NCBI RefSeq assembly: GCF_040518285.1
Contig: NZ_CP155449.1
Location: 1,860,001 to 1,924,000, forward strand
From: Knoellia sp. S7-12
GTDB taxonomy: Bacteria > Actinomycetota > Actinomycetes > Actinomycetales > Dermatophilaceae
DNA: 64,000 nt
Direction of reading: 5' to 3'
Of the stretch, positions 25,428-34,567 are shown one piece after another. Position numbers and translations under genes: made by a program. Every line of letters starts with the position of its first letter. Positions within the stretch are counted from its first letter, which is position 1. A model generated the notes under the pieces. The model did not search any database, was not told where the DNA came from, and saw only the letters and a program-made list of their open reading frames with translations.

Positions 25428-26254
25428 GCAGTCAGGAAGCGCACCAGCGCCGCGTTGAACTCGTCGGTGTGGCTGACGTTGACCCCGTGGGGGCCGTCCT
25501 TGATGATGACCAGCTCGCTGCCCGCGACCTGCTCGTGGGTGCGCTGCCCGGAGGCCTCGAACGGGACGATCGCGTCGGAGTCGCCGTGGATGACAAGGGT
25601 GGGCACGGTGACCTTGGCGAGGTCGCTGCTGAAGTCCTCGAGCCACGACGCGATGCACGTGACAGCGGCGTCGAGGTCGGCCTGGGCCGCCAGTGCCGCA
25701 GCCTCGACGCGCTGGTCCTCAGTGACCTTGAGCTCGCCGTCTGCGCTGAAGAAGTTCGTGGTGAACTCGTCGAGGAAGCCCTCGCGGTCTGCGCGCAGAC
25801 CGGCCTGCATCTTCTCGGCCTCGGCTCGGGGGAGGCCGCCGTCAGGGTTGTCGTCGCTCTTGAGGAGCCACGGGGGGATCGCTGCGGCGAAGGCGATGCT
25901 GCGCAGTCGCTCCTCACCGTGGTTGCCGACATAGCGCGCGACCTCTCCGCCGCCCATGGAGAACCCGACGAGCGAGACGTCTCGCAGGTCGAGCGACTCG
26001 ATGAGCCCCGCCAGATCCGCCGTGAGCGTGTCGTAGTCGTAGTCGCCATCTGGTGCCGGGGCCGACTGGCCGAAACCGCGCCGGTCGTAGGTGATGACGC
26101 GCAGTCCTGCCGCGGTGAGCGCCGGGACGGTGTCCTTCCAGGAGGCTCCGGACAACGGCCATCCGTGGATGAGGACGACGGGTCGTCCCTCGCCGCCGGT
26201 GTCCTCGTGGTGCAGCGTCGGTGATGTCGGTGTCGTCAAGGGAGTGTCGGTCAT
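25424..26254 (-). CDS. Alpha/beta hydrolase (non-haem haloperoxidase-like)
   Basis: 276 residues. The HGWPLSG oxyanion region, ITYDRRGFGQS, nucleophile elbow VGFSMGGGEVARY (Ser), acid VIHGDSDAIVPF and His in GPHGVNVSH give a complete Ser-Asp-His triad. The whole resembles bacterial non-haem chloroperoxidases/esterases (about 275 residues). Starts from ATG 26254, divergent from rarA. Confidence 0.88.
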   Translation of the reverse strand: MTDTPLTTPTSPTLHHEDTGGEGRPVVLIHGWPLSGASWKDTVPALTAAGLRVITYDRRGFGQSAPAPDGDYDYDTLTADLAGLIESLDLRDVSLVGFSMGGGEVARYVGNHGEERLRSIAFAAAIPPWLLKSDDNPDGGLPRAEAEKMQAGLRADREGFLDEFTTNFFSADGELKVTEDQRVEAAALAAQADLDAAVTCIASWLEDFSSDLAKVTVPTLVIHGDSDAIVPFEASGQRTHEQVAGSELVIIKDGPHGVNVSHTDEFNAALVRFLTA

Positions 26255-26376
26255 GGTTCACCTTTCGAGAAGGGGCCAGAGGATCTGATGACCCTACGCA
26301 CCTCGTTCGTCACAGGCGCACCGTCGGCTTGGTCTGACCGGCGTGACCTGTCTGACCAGCACGTTAGTCTGCGGGA

Positions 26377-27750
26377 GTGCCGGCCCCCAACGACCTTTTC
26401 GCCTCCGCTGAGGGGACCGGTGCCGCGACTCTTCCGCCACTTGCCGTGCGCATGCGCCCGGCGTCGATCGACGAGGTCCGCGGCCAGGAGGCTGTGCTCC
26501 GGCCCGGCAGTCCGCTCCGTCGGCTCATCGAGGGTTCCGAGGGCACTGCTGGGTCGCTGAGCGCGATCATCTGGGGTCCGCCCGGGACAGGCAAGACGAC
26601 TCTGGCCCACCTCGTTGCCACGGCTGCTGGCCGTGAGTTCGTCGAGTTGTCGGCCGTCACCGCCGGGGTCAAGGACGTGCGGGCCGTCATGGAAGCGGCC
26701 GCCCGCAACCGTGATCTCTATGACCGCCAGACGGTGCTCTTCCTCGATGAGATCCACCGCTTCACCAAGGCTCAGCAGGACGCGCTGCTCCCGGGGGTCG
26801 AGACACGGCAGGTCATCCTCGTCGCCGCGACGACCGAGAACCCGTCCTTCGCCGTCATCGCACCTTTGCTCTCGCGATCGATGCTCATCACTCTCACCTC
26901 CCTCGACGACGAGCAGGTCACCGCGGTGCTGGACTCGGCAGTGAGCGACGAGCGCGGTCTCGACGCGGCATACGCGCTGTCGACGCAGGCACGCGAACAC
27001 CTCGTCCGCATCTCCGGGGGAGACGCACGCCGCGCTCTCACCTCGCTCGAGGCGGCTGCCGGTGTGGCCCTGGATGACGCGCCCGCCGGACGCGACGACG
27101 ACACCCCGATCGAGATCACGCTCGCCCACGCAGAGCAGGCCGTGGCCCAGGCGTCGGTCCGCTACGACAAGACCGGCGACCAGCACTACGACGTCGCCTC
27201 CGCCTTCATCAAGTCGATGCGTGGCTCCGACGTCGACGCGGCCCTGCACTACCTCGCCCGCCAGCTCGAGGCCGGTGAGGACCCGCGCTTCATCGCCCGG
27301 CGCATCGTCATCTCGGCGAGCGAGGACGTCGGCATGGGCGACCCGACTGCTCTCCAGACCGCGGTGGCGGCGATGCACGCCGTCGCCCAGGTCGGCATGC
27401 CCGAGGCGCGAATCATCCTGGCGCAGGCCGTTGTTCACAACACGCTCGCTCCCAAGAGCAATGCGGCTTATGCCGGGATCAATGCCGCCATCGCCGACAT
27501 CCGTGGCGGACGTGGCGGGGCCGTGCCCCCTCACCTTCGCGGAAGCGGGTATGCCGGTGCGTCCCGTCTCGAGCACGGCAAGGGCTACGTCTATGCCCAC
27601 GACGAGGCCGACGGAGTGGCCCGTCAGCAGTACCTCCCGGACGACCTGCACGGCAGGGCCGACTACTACCACCCGACCGATCGCGGCTTCGAGGCGCGGC
27701 TGCAGGAGCGCTGGACCTGGCTCAAGGATCGGCTCGGCGGGCGCACTTGA
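26377..27750 (+). CDS. rarA: Replication-associated recombination protein A
   Basis: 457 residues. AAA+ ATPase related to clamp loaders that acts at stalled forks. Walker A IIWGPPGTGKTTLAH, Walker B VLFLDEIHRFTKAQQD, sensor 1 ATTENPSFAV, and a C-terminal region MRGSDVDAALHYLARQLEAGE typical of MgsA/RarA. GTG start. The order rarA ... alaS-ruvX-mltG-aroE is usual in actinobacteria. Confidence 0.94.
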   Translation: MPAPNDLFASAEGTGAATLPPLAVRMRPASIDEVRGQEAVLRPGSPLRRLIEGSEGTAGSLSAIIWGPPGTGKTTLAHLVATAAGREFVELSAVTAGVKDVRAVMEAAARNRDLYDRQTVLFLDEIHRFTKAQQDALLPGVETRQVILVAATTENPSFAVIAPLLSRSMLITLTSLDDEQVTAVLDSAVSDERGLDAAYALSTQAREHLVRISGGDARRALTSLEAAAGVALDDAPAGRDDDTPIEITLAHAEQAVAQASVRYDKTGDQHYDVASAFIKSMRGSDVDAALHYLARQLEAGEDPRFIARRIVISASEDVGMGDPTALQTAVAAMHAVAQVGMPEARIILAQAVVHNTLAPKSNAAYAGINAAIADIRGGRGGAVPPHLRGSGYAGASRLEHGKGYVYAHDEADGVARQQYLPDDLHGRADYYHPTDRGFEARLQERWTWLKDRLGGRT

Positions 27751-27775
27751 CCCATTGTCATCTCATCGCCTCAGG

Positions 27776-28060
27776 TCATAGCTGAGGCGGCGTCACCGGT
27801 CCCAGACCCTTGGGGTTGACCCGCAGGGTGTACTGCCGCGGATCCCAGGAAGCAGAACGGCACCGGCTGCCCCGCCAGACGGGCGAGGAGTCCCAGCGAA
27901 GGCGCGGCATCCCGAGAACGGTTGACACGGCATACGCAAGACGTCCGCCGCCGGGCAGGGACCGCAGGTCGGGGTCGAACTCGTCGGCATAGCGTCGGCG
28001 CTCCTGCTGGGGGAGCAGCCAGAGCGCCAAGGAAAGGATCGCGCTGGCGAGCCCGGTCAT
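27776..28060 (-). CDS. Small hypothetical protein, one membrane helix
   Basis: About 94 residues from ATG 28060. An N-terminal hydrophobic stretch GLASAILSLALWLLP is followed by ERRRYADEFDPDLRSLPGGG, which resembles the short N-terminal module of actinobacterial permease-like proteins. The last 30 residues look arbitrary, so this may be a truncated remnant of a longer gene. It lies between rarA and alaS, on the other strand. Support is moderate. Confidence 0.45.
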   Translation of the reverse strand: MTGLASAILSLALWLLPQQERRRYADEFDPDLRSLPGGGRLAYAVSTVLGMPRLRWDSSPVWRGSRCRSASWDPRQYTLRVNPKGLGPVTPPQL

Positions 28061-28226
28061 GGTTGCACCGCTGCAGAGGAGGGGAGGCGAGCCTCGAGCG
28101 GCGCTCGTCGGCGACTGCAAGGAACGCAGCGGCGCTCGCCGAGGTGCGACCCGTAGGATTCACCGGTGCCCCACCCGGGCACGACGCACTCGACTCGACG
28201 CATTTCAACCTCAGGACTGACACGAC

Positions 28227-30920
28227 ATGGAAACCGCTGAGATCCGGCGCCGCTGGCTCGACTTCTTCAAGAAGAACGGTCACACGGTGGTGCCCTCCGC
28301 GCCGCTCATCCACGACGACCCCAACCTGCTGTTCGTCAACGCGGGCATGGTGCCGTTCAAGCCCTACTTCTCGGGCCAGGAGACGCCGCAGTGGGAGCGG
28401 GCCACGAGCGTGCAGAAGTGTGTCCGCACGGGTGACATCGAAGAGGTGGGCAAGACCTCGCGTCACGGCACGTTCTTCCAGATGAACGGCAACTTCTCGT
28501 TCGGGGACTACTTCAAAAAGGAAGCGATCCAGTTCGCCTGGGCGCTCCTCACGACCTCGCAGGACGACGGCGGCTACGGCCTCGACCCGGACCGCCTGTG
28601 GGCGACGGTCTACGAGGATGACGACGAGGCCGAGCGTCTGTGGGCCGAGTACACCTCGATCCCCATGGAGCGCATCGTGCGCCGCGGCAAGCTCGACAAC
28701 TACTGGCACATGGGCGTTCCCGGTCCCGGGGGGCCGTGCAGTGAGATCTTCTATGACCGCGGTGAGGAGTACGGCCAGGAAGGTGGGCCGGCGGTCGACG
28801 AGGACCGCTACATGGAGATCTGGAACCTCGTCTTCATGCAGGAGGAGCTCTCGAAGGTCCGCGCCAAGGACGACTTCGACATCGAGGGCCCCCTGCCGGC
28901 ACAGAACATCGACACCGGCATGGGCCTCGAGCGCATCGCCTCTGTCCTGCAGGGTGTCGACAACCTCTATGAGATCGACGAGGTCTATCCGGTCCTCGCC
29001 AAGGCTGCAGAGATGACGGGCAAGTCCTACGGCGCCCACTCCGGGCACTCGGCGCAGGAGTCCCACCCCGACGACGTCCGCCTGCGTGTCGTCGCCGACC
29101 ACGTCCGGTCCTCGCTCATGCTCATCGGCGACGGCGTCACCCCCGGCAACGAGGGACGTGGTTATGTCCTGCGCCGCATGCTGCGACGCGCCGTGCGCTC
29201 GATGCGCCTGCTCGGCTTCGAGGAGCCAGCGCTGCCGCACCTGCTCCCGATCTCGATGGAGCGGATGAAGCAGTCCTATCCCGAGCTCGAGACCGGCTTC
29301 GACCGGATCAGCAAGATCGCGTATGCCGAGGAGGAGGCCTTCCGTCGCACGCTCGCCTCGGGCACGACGATCCTCGACACCGCGGTGTCGAAGACCAAGC
29401 AGTCCGGTGGCACGACGCTCGCGGGAGACCAGGCCTTCCAGCTGCACGACACCTATGGTTTCCCGATCGACCTCACCCTCGAGATGGCGGAGGAGCAGGG
29501 CCTTTCGGTCGACCGCGAGGGCTTCACGCGCCTCATGCAGGGGCAGCGCAACCGCGCCAAGGCAGACGCCAAGTCCAAGAAGTCCGGCCACGCCAACACC
29601 GAGGTGTGGAAGGAGCTGCGGGCGGCCGGCGAGACCGACTTCCGCGCGTGGCAGGAACTCAACAGCGAGGCCAAGGTCATGGGCCTCGTCGTTGACGGCC
29701 AGCGTGTCGAGGAGATCGAGCCCGGGCAGCAGGGGCAGGTTGTGCTCGACCGCACCCCGTTCTATGCCGAGTCCGGCGGTCAGATCGCGGACGAGGGCAT
29801 CATCACCGCCGATGGGGTCCACCTCAAGGTCGTCGACGTCCAGCGCCCGGTCAAGGGCCTCATCGCCCACACGGTCGAGGTCGTCCACGGACCTCTGCGC
29901 GCTGGTTCGCCCGTCCTCGCCGAGGTCGACCCCGATTGGCGTCTCTCGGCGTGTCAGGCACACTCCGGCACCCACGTCATCCACGCCGCGCTCCGCCAGG
30001 TGCTCGGCCCGTCGGCGCTGCAGTCCGGCTCCTACAACAAGCCCGGCTACCTCCGTCTCGACTTCGCGTGGGGCCAGGCGCTTTCGCCGCAGACCCGCAG
30101 CGAGATCGAAGAGGTCGCCAACCTCGCCGTGCGCAAGGACCTCCCTGTGTCGGCGGCATGGATGTCCCTCGAGCAGGCTCGTGAGGCCGGGGCGCTGGCG
30201 CTCTTCGGCGAGACCTATGGCGAGGCCGTGCGCGTCGTCGAGATCGGCGGCGCCTGGTCGCGTGAGCTCTGCGGTGGCACCCACGTCGGTCACTCCTCGC
30301 AGGTCGGTGCCATCACGGTGACGGGGGAGGCCTCCATCGGCTCCGGAGTCCGCCGTGTCGAGGCCTTCGTCGGCATGGACGCCCTGCGATACCTCGCCCG
30401 CGAGCGGGCGATCGTTGCCGAGCTGACCGGAATCGTCGGTGCACAGCCGGGTGAGCTCACCGAGCGCATTGGCGCCATGGTCACGCGGCTCAAGGACGCC
30501 GAGCGTGAGATCGAGCGCACCCGCAAGCAGGCCGTGCTCGCCGCGGCCGGGTCCCTCAGCGACAACGCCAAGGACGTCGGGGGTGTCCGCTTCGTTGGTC
30601 ACGACGCCGGTGGCGAGGCCGGCGCGGACGACGTGCGGGCCATGGTGCTCGACGCGCGTCAGAAGCTCGGCGAAGCAGGGCCCTCGGTCGTCGCCGTCAC
30701 CGGTGGCGCCAAGGGCCGCCCGGTCGTCGTCATCGCGACCAACCAGGCCGCGCGTGACAAGGGCATCAAGGCTGGCGAGCTCGTGCGCATTGCTGCTCAG
30801 ACCCTCGGTGGAGGTGGCGGTGGCAAGGACGACATCGCCCAGGGCGGAGGCCAGGACCTCACGAAGTCCGGTGACGCCATCAACGCCGTCGAGTGGCGAG
30901 TCGGGGAGCTGGTCGGTTGA
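28227..30920 (+). CDS. alaS: Alanyl-tRNA synthetase
   Basis: 897 residues. Class II catalytic core (FVNAGMVPFKPYFSGQE), editing domain with HSGTHVIHAAL and CGGTHVGHSSQVG (the zinc-binding HxxxH and CxxxH motifs), and the C-terminal DHHA1/C-Ala domain ending with a Gly-rich segment GGGGGGKDD. Length is normal. Its TGA overlaps the TTG start of ruvX. Confidence 0.98.
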   Translation: METAEIRRRWLDFFKKNGHTVVPSAPLIHDDPNLLFVNAGMVPFKPYFSGQETPQWERATSVQKCVRTGDIEEVGKTSRHGTFFQMNGNFSFGDYFKKEAIQFAWALLTTSQDDGGYGLDPDRLWATVYEDDDEAERLWAEYTSIPMERIVRRGKLDNYWHMGVPGPGGPCSEIFYDRGEEYGQEGGPAVDEDRYMEIWNLVFMQEELSKVRAKDDFDIEGPLPAQNIDTGMGLERIASVLQGVDNLYEIDEVYPVLAKAAEMTGKSYGAHSGHSAQESHPDDVRLRVVADHVRSSLMLIGDGVTPGNEGRGYVLRRMLRRAVRSMRLLGFEEPALPHLLPISMERMKQSYPELETGFDRISKIAYAEEEAFRRTLASGTTILDTAVSKTKQSGGTTLAGDQAFQLHDTYGFPIDLTLEMAEEQGLSVDREGFTRLMQGQRNRAKADAKSKKSGHANTEVWKELRAAGETDFRAWQELNSEAKVMGLVVDGQRVEEIEPGQQGQVVLDRTPFYAESGGQIADEGIITADGVHLKVVDVQRPVKGLIAHTVEVVHGPLRAGSPVLAEVDPDWRLSACQAHSGTHVIHAALRQVLGPSALQSGSYNKPGYLRLDFAWGQALSPQTRSEIEEVANLAVRKDLPVSAAWMSLEQAREAGALALFGETYGEAVRVVEIGGAWSRELCGGTHVGHSSQVGAITVTGEASIGSGVRRVEAFVGMDALRYLARERAIVAELTGIVGAQPGELTERIGAMVTRLKDAEREIERTRKQAVLAAAGSLSDNAKDVGGVRFVGHDAGGEAGADDVRAMVLDARQKLGEAGPSVVAVTGGAKGRPVVVIATNQAARDKGIKAGELVRIAAQTLGGGGGGKDDIAQGGGQDLTKSGDAINAVEWRVGELVG

Positions 30921-31435
30921 GCGTCCGCCCCGGGGTTCGTCTGGGGGTGGACGTCGGCACCGTGCGTGTCGGCGTGGCCGTCAGCGACCCCTCGGGCATT
31001 TTGGCGACACCGCACGCCACCCTCACCCGGATCTGGCCCGACCCGGATGTCGCGCACGACGACGTCGCCGAGATCGTCGCCTTGAGCTCCGAACGCGACG
31101 CCATCGAGGTCATCGTTGGTCTGCCGCGTTCACTTTCGGGGGACGAAGGTCCAAGCGCTGAGGCAGCGCGCAAGTATGCTGCGGAGTTGGCTCGCCGAGT
31201 GACACCCGTGGGCGTCCGTCTCGTCGACGAACGCCTCACGAGTGTCAGCGCTCACAGGGCCCTGCGCGACAGTGGTGTCGCCGGACGTCGACAGCGTGCA
31301 GTGGTCGACCAAGCGGCGGCGGTGCTCATCCTTCAGGCCGCACTGGATGAGGAACGCAGTTCGGGCCGCCCGCCGGGCGAACCGGTGAAGCGGCAGAAGC
31401 GGCGCAGGCCGAAGATGAAGGACGGACCACGGTGA
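30917..31435 (+). CDS. ruvX: Holliday junction resolvase-like RuvX (YqgF)
   Basis: About 172 residues from TTG 30917, chosen because it overlaps the alaS stop and puts GVRLGVDVGTVRVGVAVSD at the start; GTG 30893 would read into alaS. RNase H-fold with DVGTVRVG (catalytic Asp) and VGLPRSLSG then LVDERLTSVSA and the acidic end VVDQAAAVLIL. Thought to process pre-16S rRNA 5' ends. Its C-terminus is basic (KRQKRRRPKMK). GTGA overlap with mltG. Confidence 0.92.
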   Translation: MSVRPGVRLGVDVGTVRVGVAVSDPSGILATPHATLTRIWPDPDVAHDDVAEIVALSSERDAIEVIVGLPRSLSGDEGPSAEAARKYAAELARRVTPVGVRLVDERLTSVSAHRALRDSGVAGRRQRAVVDQAAAVLILQAALDEERSSGRPPGEPVKRQKRRRPKMKDGPR

Positions 31436-32595
31436 CCCAGGACCACCTCGACACGACGATCTTCGGGGAGCCCCCGCCCGAGGAGCCACGTCGTCGCCGC
31501 CGCCAGCGTCAGAAGCGAAGCACCGGCCGCAGTCTGCTGACGATCATCTTGGCCGTCGTCCTCGTGGGGGGCGCGACTGTCATGGCTTTCACCATCCTCA
31601 AGCCGATCGTCTCCTCGATCACCGGGGGAGGCGGATCCGAGGGGGAGGACTTCGCCGGACCCGGTGACGGTGAGGTCGCCGTGACCGTGAAGCAGGGAGA
31701 CAGTGGGGAGTCCATCGCGACAACCCTGAAGTCTGCCGGCGTCGTGAAGTCGCGCACGGCATACCTTGACGCCTCTGCGGCGGACCCGGAGCTGAGCGCG
31801 AAGATCCAGGCAGGCACCTACACGCTCAAGAAGGGGATGAAGGCCCTCGACGCCTTCACGCTGCTCGCGGACCCGGCCAACCGCAGCGGTCCACGCCTGA
31901 CGATCCCGGAAGGGCTCTGGGCCAGCGAGATCATCCCGCGGCTCAGCAAGGCCACCGGAGTGCCCGTCGCGAACTACGAGGCGGCCCTCAAGGACACGAC
32001 GGCTCTCGGACTTCCCGAGAGTGCCAAGGGCAAGGTCGAGGGCTACCTCTTCCCGTCGAGCTACGAGTTCGACAAGGGCACGCCGGCGGCCAGCCAACTC
32101 AAAGCCATGGTCGCGATGACGCTCGCCGAGCTCAAGAAGGCCGGCGTGCAGCCGGACGACTACGCGCGGATCCTCACGGTGGCGTCGATCGTCGAGGGCG
32201 AGGTCAACGGGGACGCCGACCGCGCCAAGGTTGCCCGCGTCATCGAGAACCGGCTCGATGACCCGAACGGTCCCACCATCGGCCGGCTCCAGATGGACTC
32301 CACCGTCCACTACATCGAGCAGAAGCGCGGACGGGCCGGCACCTCCAACGAGGCGCGCAACTCCAACAGCCCCTACAACACCTACAAGGTCACGGGACTC
32401 CCACCGGGTCCGATCAACAGCCCCGGTGCCGCCTCCATCGAGGCGGCGGCGAACCCGGCCGAGGGACCGTGGTTCTACTTCGTCGCAGTCAACCCGACCA
32501 CGGGCGAGACGAAGTTCGCGGTGACGCAGGCCGAGCACGATGTCAACGTCCAGGAGTTCAACCAGTGGTGCGCAGCGAACAAGGACAAGTGCTGA
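31432..32595 (+). CDS. mltG: Endolytic murein transglycosylase MltG
   Basis: 387 residues. A basic cytoplasmic tail RRRRRQRQKR precedes one membrane helix (LLTIILAVVLVGGATVMAFTI), then a LysM-like region and the YceG domain: catalytic Glu in TVASIVEGEVNG, RVIENRL, and LQMDSTVHYIEQKRGR. Cleaves nascent glycan strands and sets their length. Acts outside the membrane. Overlaps aroE by 7 bases. Confidence 0.93.
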   Translation: MTQDHLDTTIFGEPPPEEPRRRRRQRQKRSTGRSLLTIILAVVLVGGATVMAFTILKPIVSSITGGGGSEGEDFAGPGDGEVAVTVKQGDSGESIATTLKSAGVVKSRTAYLDASAADPELSAKIQAGTYTLKKGMKALDAFTLLADPANRSGPRLTIPEGLWASEIIPRLSKATGVPVANYEAALKDTTALGLPESAKGKVEGYLFPSSYEFDKGTPAASQLKAMVAMTLAELKKAGVQPDDYARILTVASIVEGEVNGDADRAKVARVIENRLDDPNGPTIGRLQMDSTVHYIEQKRGRAGTSNEARNSNSPYNTYKVTGLPPGPINSPGAASIEAAANPAEGPWFYFVAVNPTTGETKFAVTQAEHDVNVQEFNQWCAANKDKC

Positions 32596-33407
32596 GAGCG
32601 GCCGTCCTCGGTTCGCCGATCTCGCACTCGCTGTCACCTGCCCTCCACACTGCGGCGTATGCCGCATTGGGCCTTTCGCAGTGGTCCTACGGTCGTCGTG
32701 AGGTCACCTCAGATCAGTTGGCCGGTGTCGTCACTGAGCTCGGTGACGACTGGCGCGGTCTGAGCCTGACGATGCCGCTGAAGGAGGCCGCCTTCGACGT
32801 GGTCGCCACAGTGACCACGATCGCGCGCGACGCAGGTGCCATCAACACGCTCGTGCGTCGCGCTGACGGCCAGTGGGACGGACACAACACCGATGTCGTC
32901 GGCATCGTCCGTGCCGTCGAGCACGTCGAGCACGATGGTCGTGCCACGATCCTCGGATCGGGAGCCACGAGCCGATCGGCGGCACTGGCGCTCGCCGAAC
33001 TCGAGGTGAGGGACGTCTTCGTCGCTGCCCGCAACGCCGAAGCGTCCAGAGAGCTCGTGACCTTGCTGGCGCGTCACGGCGTCGAAGCGACACACATCCC
33101 CCTCGAGCGGTGGGCCGACGAGCGGCGACGGCTGGTCATCTCGACGCTTCCGCCTGCTGCCAGCGATGTCGCAGGCGGCGCCGTGGACGAGTCGGGATCG
33201 ACGTACGAGGGGATGACACTGCTCGACGTCGTCTATGCCGACTGGCCGACCCCCTTGGCGCGTGCAGCCCTCGGCGCCGGGGCCGAGGTCATATCGGGCA
33301 TCGACATGCTCGTCTATCAGGCCGCAGCGCAGGTCGAGCTGTTCACCGGCCGGCCGGGCCCGGTTGAGGTCATGTTTGCGGCTGCCCGCACGGCGATCGC
33401 TGGCTGA
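32589..33407 (+). CDS. aroE: Shikimate dehydrogenase
   Basis: About 272 residues from GTG 32589. Substrate site GSPISHSLSPALH near the N-terminus, Lys in TMPLKEAAFD, Asn-Thr in AINTLV, and NADP-binding Rossmann region TILGSGATSRSAALAL. It reduces 3-dehydroshikimate in the pathway whose aroC, aroK and aroB lie further on. Clear start overlapping mltG. Confidence 0.92.
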   Translation: MLRAAVLGSPISHSLSPALHTAAYAALGLSQWSYGRREVTSDQLAGVVTELGDDWRGLSLTMPLKEAAFDVVATVTTIARDAGAINTLVRRADGQWDGHNTDVVGIVRAVEHVEHDGRATILGSGATSRSAALALAELEVRDVFVAARNAEASRELVTLLARHGVEATHIPLERWADERRRLVISTLPPAASDVAGGAVDESGSTYEGMTLLDVVYADWPTPLARAALGAGAEVISGIDMLVYQAAAQVELFTGRPGPVEVMFAAARTAIAG

Positions 33408-34105
33408 TGGACGGCCAGCCCGTGCACCTTGCCGCCGCGGCGATCCTCACGCTGGGCGGCGTGGCCCTCGGACACGTCACCGGGCAGCACCTCGCCACTG
33501 GCGACTACCGCATACCCGAGGACGAGGCCACGCACGACCCCCCTCGGTCGTGGTGGGCGGCTCCGTTGCTCGGTGTCCTGGTCTTCGTCCTGACCCAGAC
33601 GGTCGGTGACACGGCCGCGTATGCCGCGCTGCCGGCATACCTGCTCTTCGCTTGGCTCACGGTGTGTCTCGTCTGGATCGACATCGACGTCCATCGTCTC
33701 CCGGTCGGTCTCACGCGCCCGGCCCTGCCGGCCTTCGCGGTGCTGCTGGTGCCTCCGACGATCGCCACGGGCGAGTGGGACAGACTTCTCACGGCAGGTA
33801 TCTGCTGCGTTGTGCTGACTGCGATCTATGTCGCGTTCGCCTTCCTGCCCGGTGGGGGTTTCGGAGGTGGTGACGTCCAGCTCGCGCCGACCATCGGACT
33901 GCTGCTCGGCTGGTTCTCGGTCGGCCACGTCGTCGTCGGCACACTGGCGGCGTTCGTCCTCGGTGGTGTCGGCGCGATGGTCCTGCTGCTCACCGGGCGG
34001 GCCGGCCGCAAGTCGGCGATGGCGTTCGGGCCGTTCATGTGCGCCGGGGTCTTCGTCGCCGTGGCGTGGACCGAACCGGTGCTTGCCGGATTCCTCGGTC
34101 AGTGA
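33407..34105 (+). CDS. A24 prepilin peptidase-like membrane protease
   Basis: 232 residues with about 6-7 spans. Both catalytic Asp motifs are present: VWIDIDVHRLP (xD, with Asp followed by the basic loop) and FGGGDVQLAP (GxGD). It lacks the N-terminal Cys-rich methyltransferase domain, as usual in the short actinobacterial type. Probably processes type IV-like or Tad-like prepilins. Overlaps aroE and the next gene. Confidence 0.85.
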   Translation: MDGQPVHLAAAAILTLGGVALGHVTGQHLATGDYRIPEDEATHDPPRSWWAAPLLGVLVFVLTQTVGDTAAYAALPAYLLFAWLTVCLVWIDIDVHRLPVGLTRPALPAFAVLLVPPTIATGEWDRLLTAGICCVVLTAIYVAFAFLPGGGFGGGDVQLAPTIGLLLGWFSVGHVVVGTLAAFVLGGVGAMVLLLTGRAGRKSAMAFGPFMCAGVFVAVAWTEPVLAGFLGQ

Positions 34106-34539
34106 GCGGCTTCGCGCTCCAGCCCGCCCGGGTGGAGGATGCCCCGTGGATCGCCGAGCTGCGGGCCGTGGTGATGCGTCCCGACCTCGAACGTCTCGGG
34201 CGCTACGACGCGACGCGGGTTCGGCAGCGCTTCCTCACCGGGTTCCAGCCGGACCTGACGCACGTCATCACCGTCGCCGGGACTGTGGTCGGCGTCATCG
34301 CCGTGCGGCCGGAGCAGGAGGAGCGCTGGATCGAGCACTTCTATCTGTACCCCGACCATCAGGGTCGAGGCCTGGGTGGTGAGGTCCTGCGGTGGGCCCT
34401 GCGCCAACCGCCAGAAGGTCTGCCGTTCCGTCTCAACGTCCTCCAGGGCAGCCCCGCGCGCAGGCTCTACGAACGGCACGGATTCGTGTGGGAGCGAGAG
34501 AATCCGGTCGATGTCTGGTTGGTTCGCCACCCAGCCTGA
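34102..34539 (+). CDS. GNAT-family N-acetyltransferase
   Basis: 145 residues, GTG start overlapping the prepilin peptidase (GTGA). Acetyl-CoA motif YPDHQGRGLGGEVLRWAL and C-terminal SPARRLYERHGFVWERE are clear. Substrate unknown. Confidence 0.85.
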   Translation: MSGFALQPARVEDAPWIAELRAVVMRPDLERLGRYDATRVRQRFLTGFQPDLTHVITVAGTVVGVIAVRPEQEERWIEHFYLYPDHQGRGLGGEVLRWALRQPPEGLPFRLNVLQGSPARRLYERHGFVWERENPVDVWLVRHPA

Positions 34540-34567
34540 CGCCAGCAGCAGGCGATAGCGTGCGGCC

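Noticed and set aside
27771..30602. A 943-codon open frame on the minus strand over alaS
   Set aside because: It is antisense to alaS, whose conserved motifs fix the true strand. Such frames arise from GC-rich codon bias.
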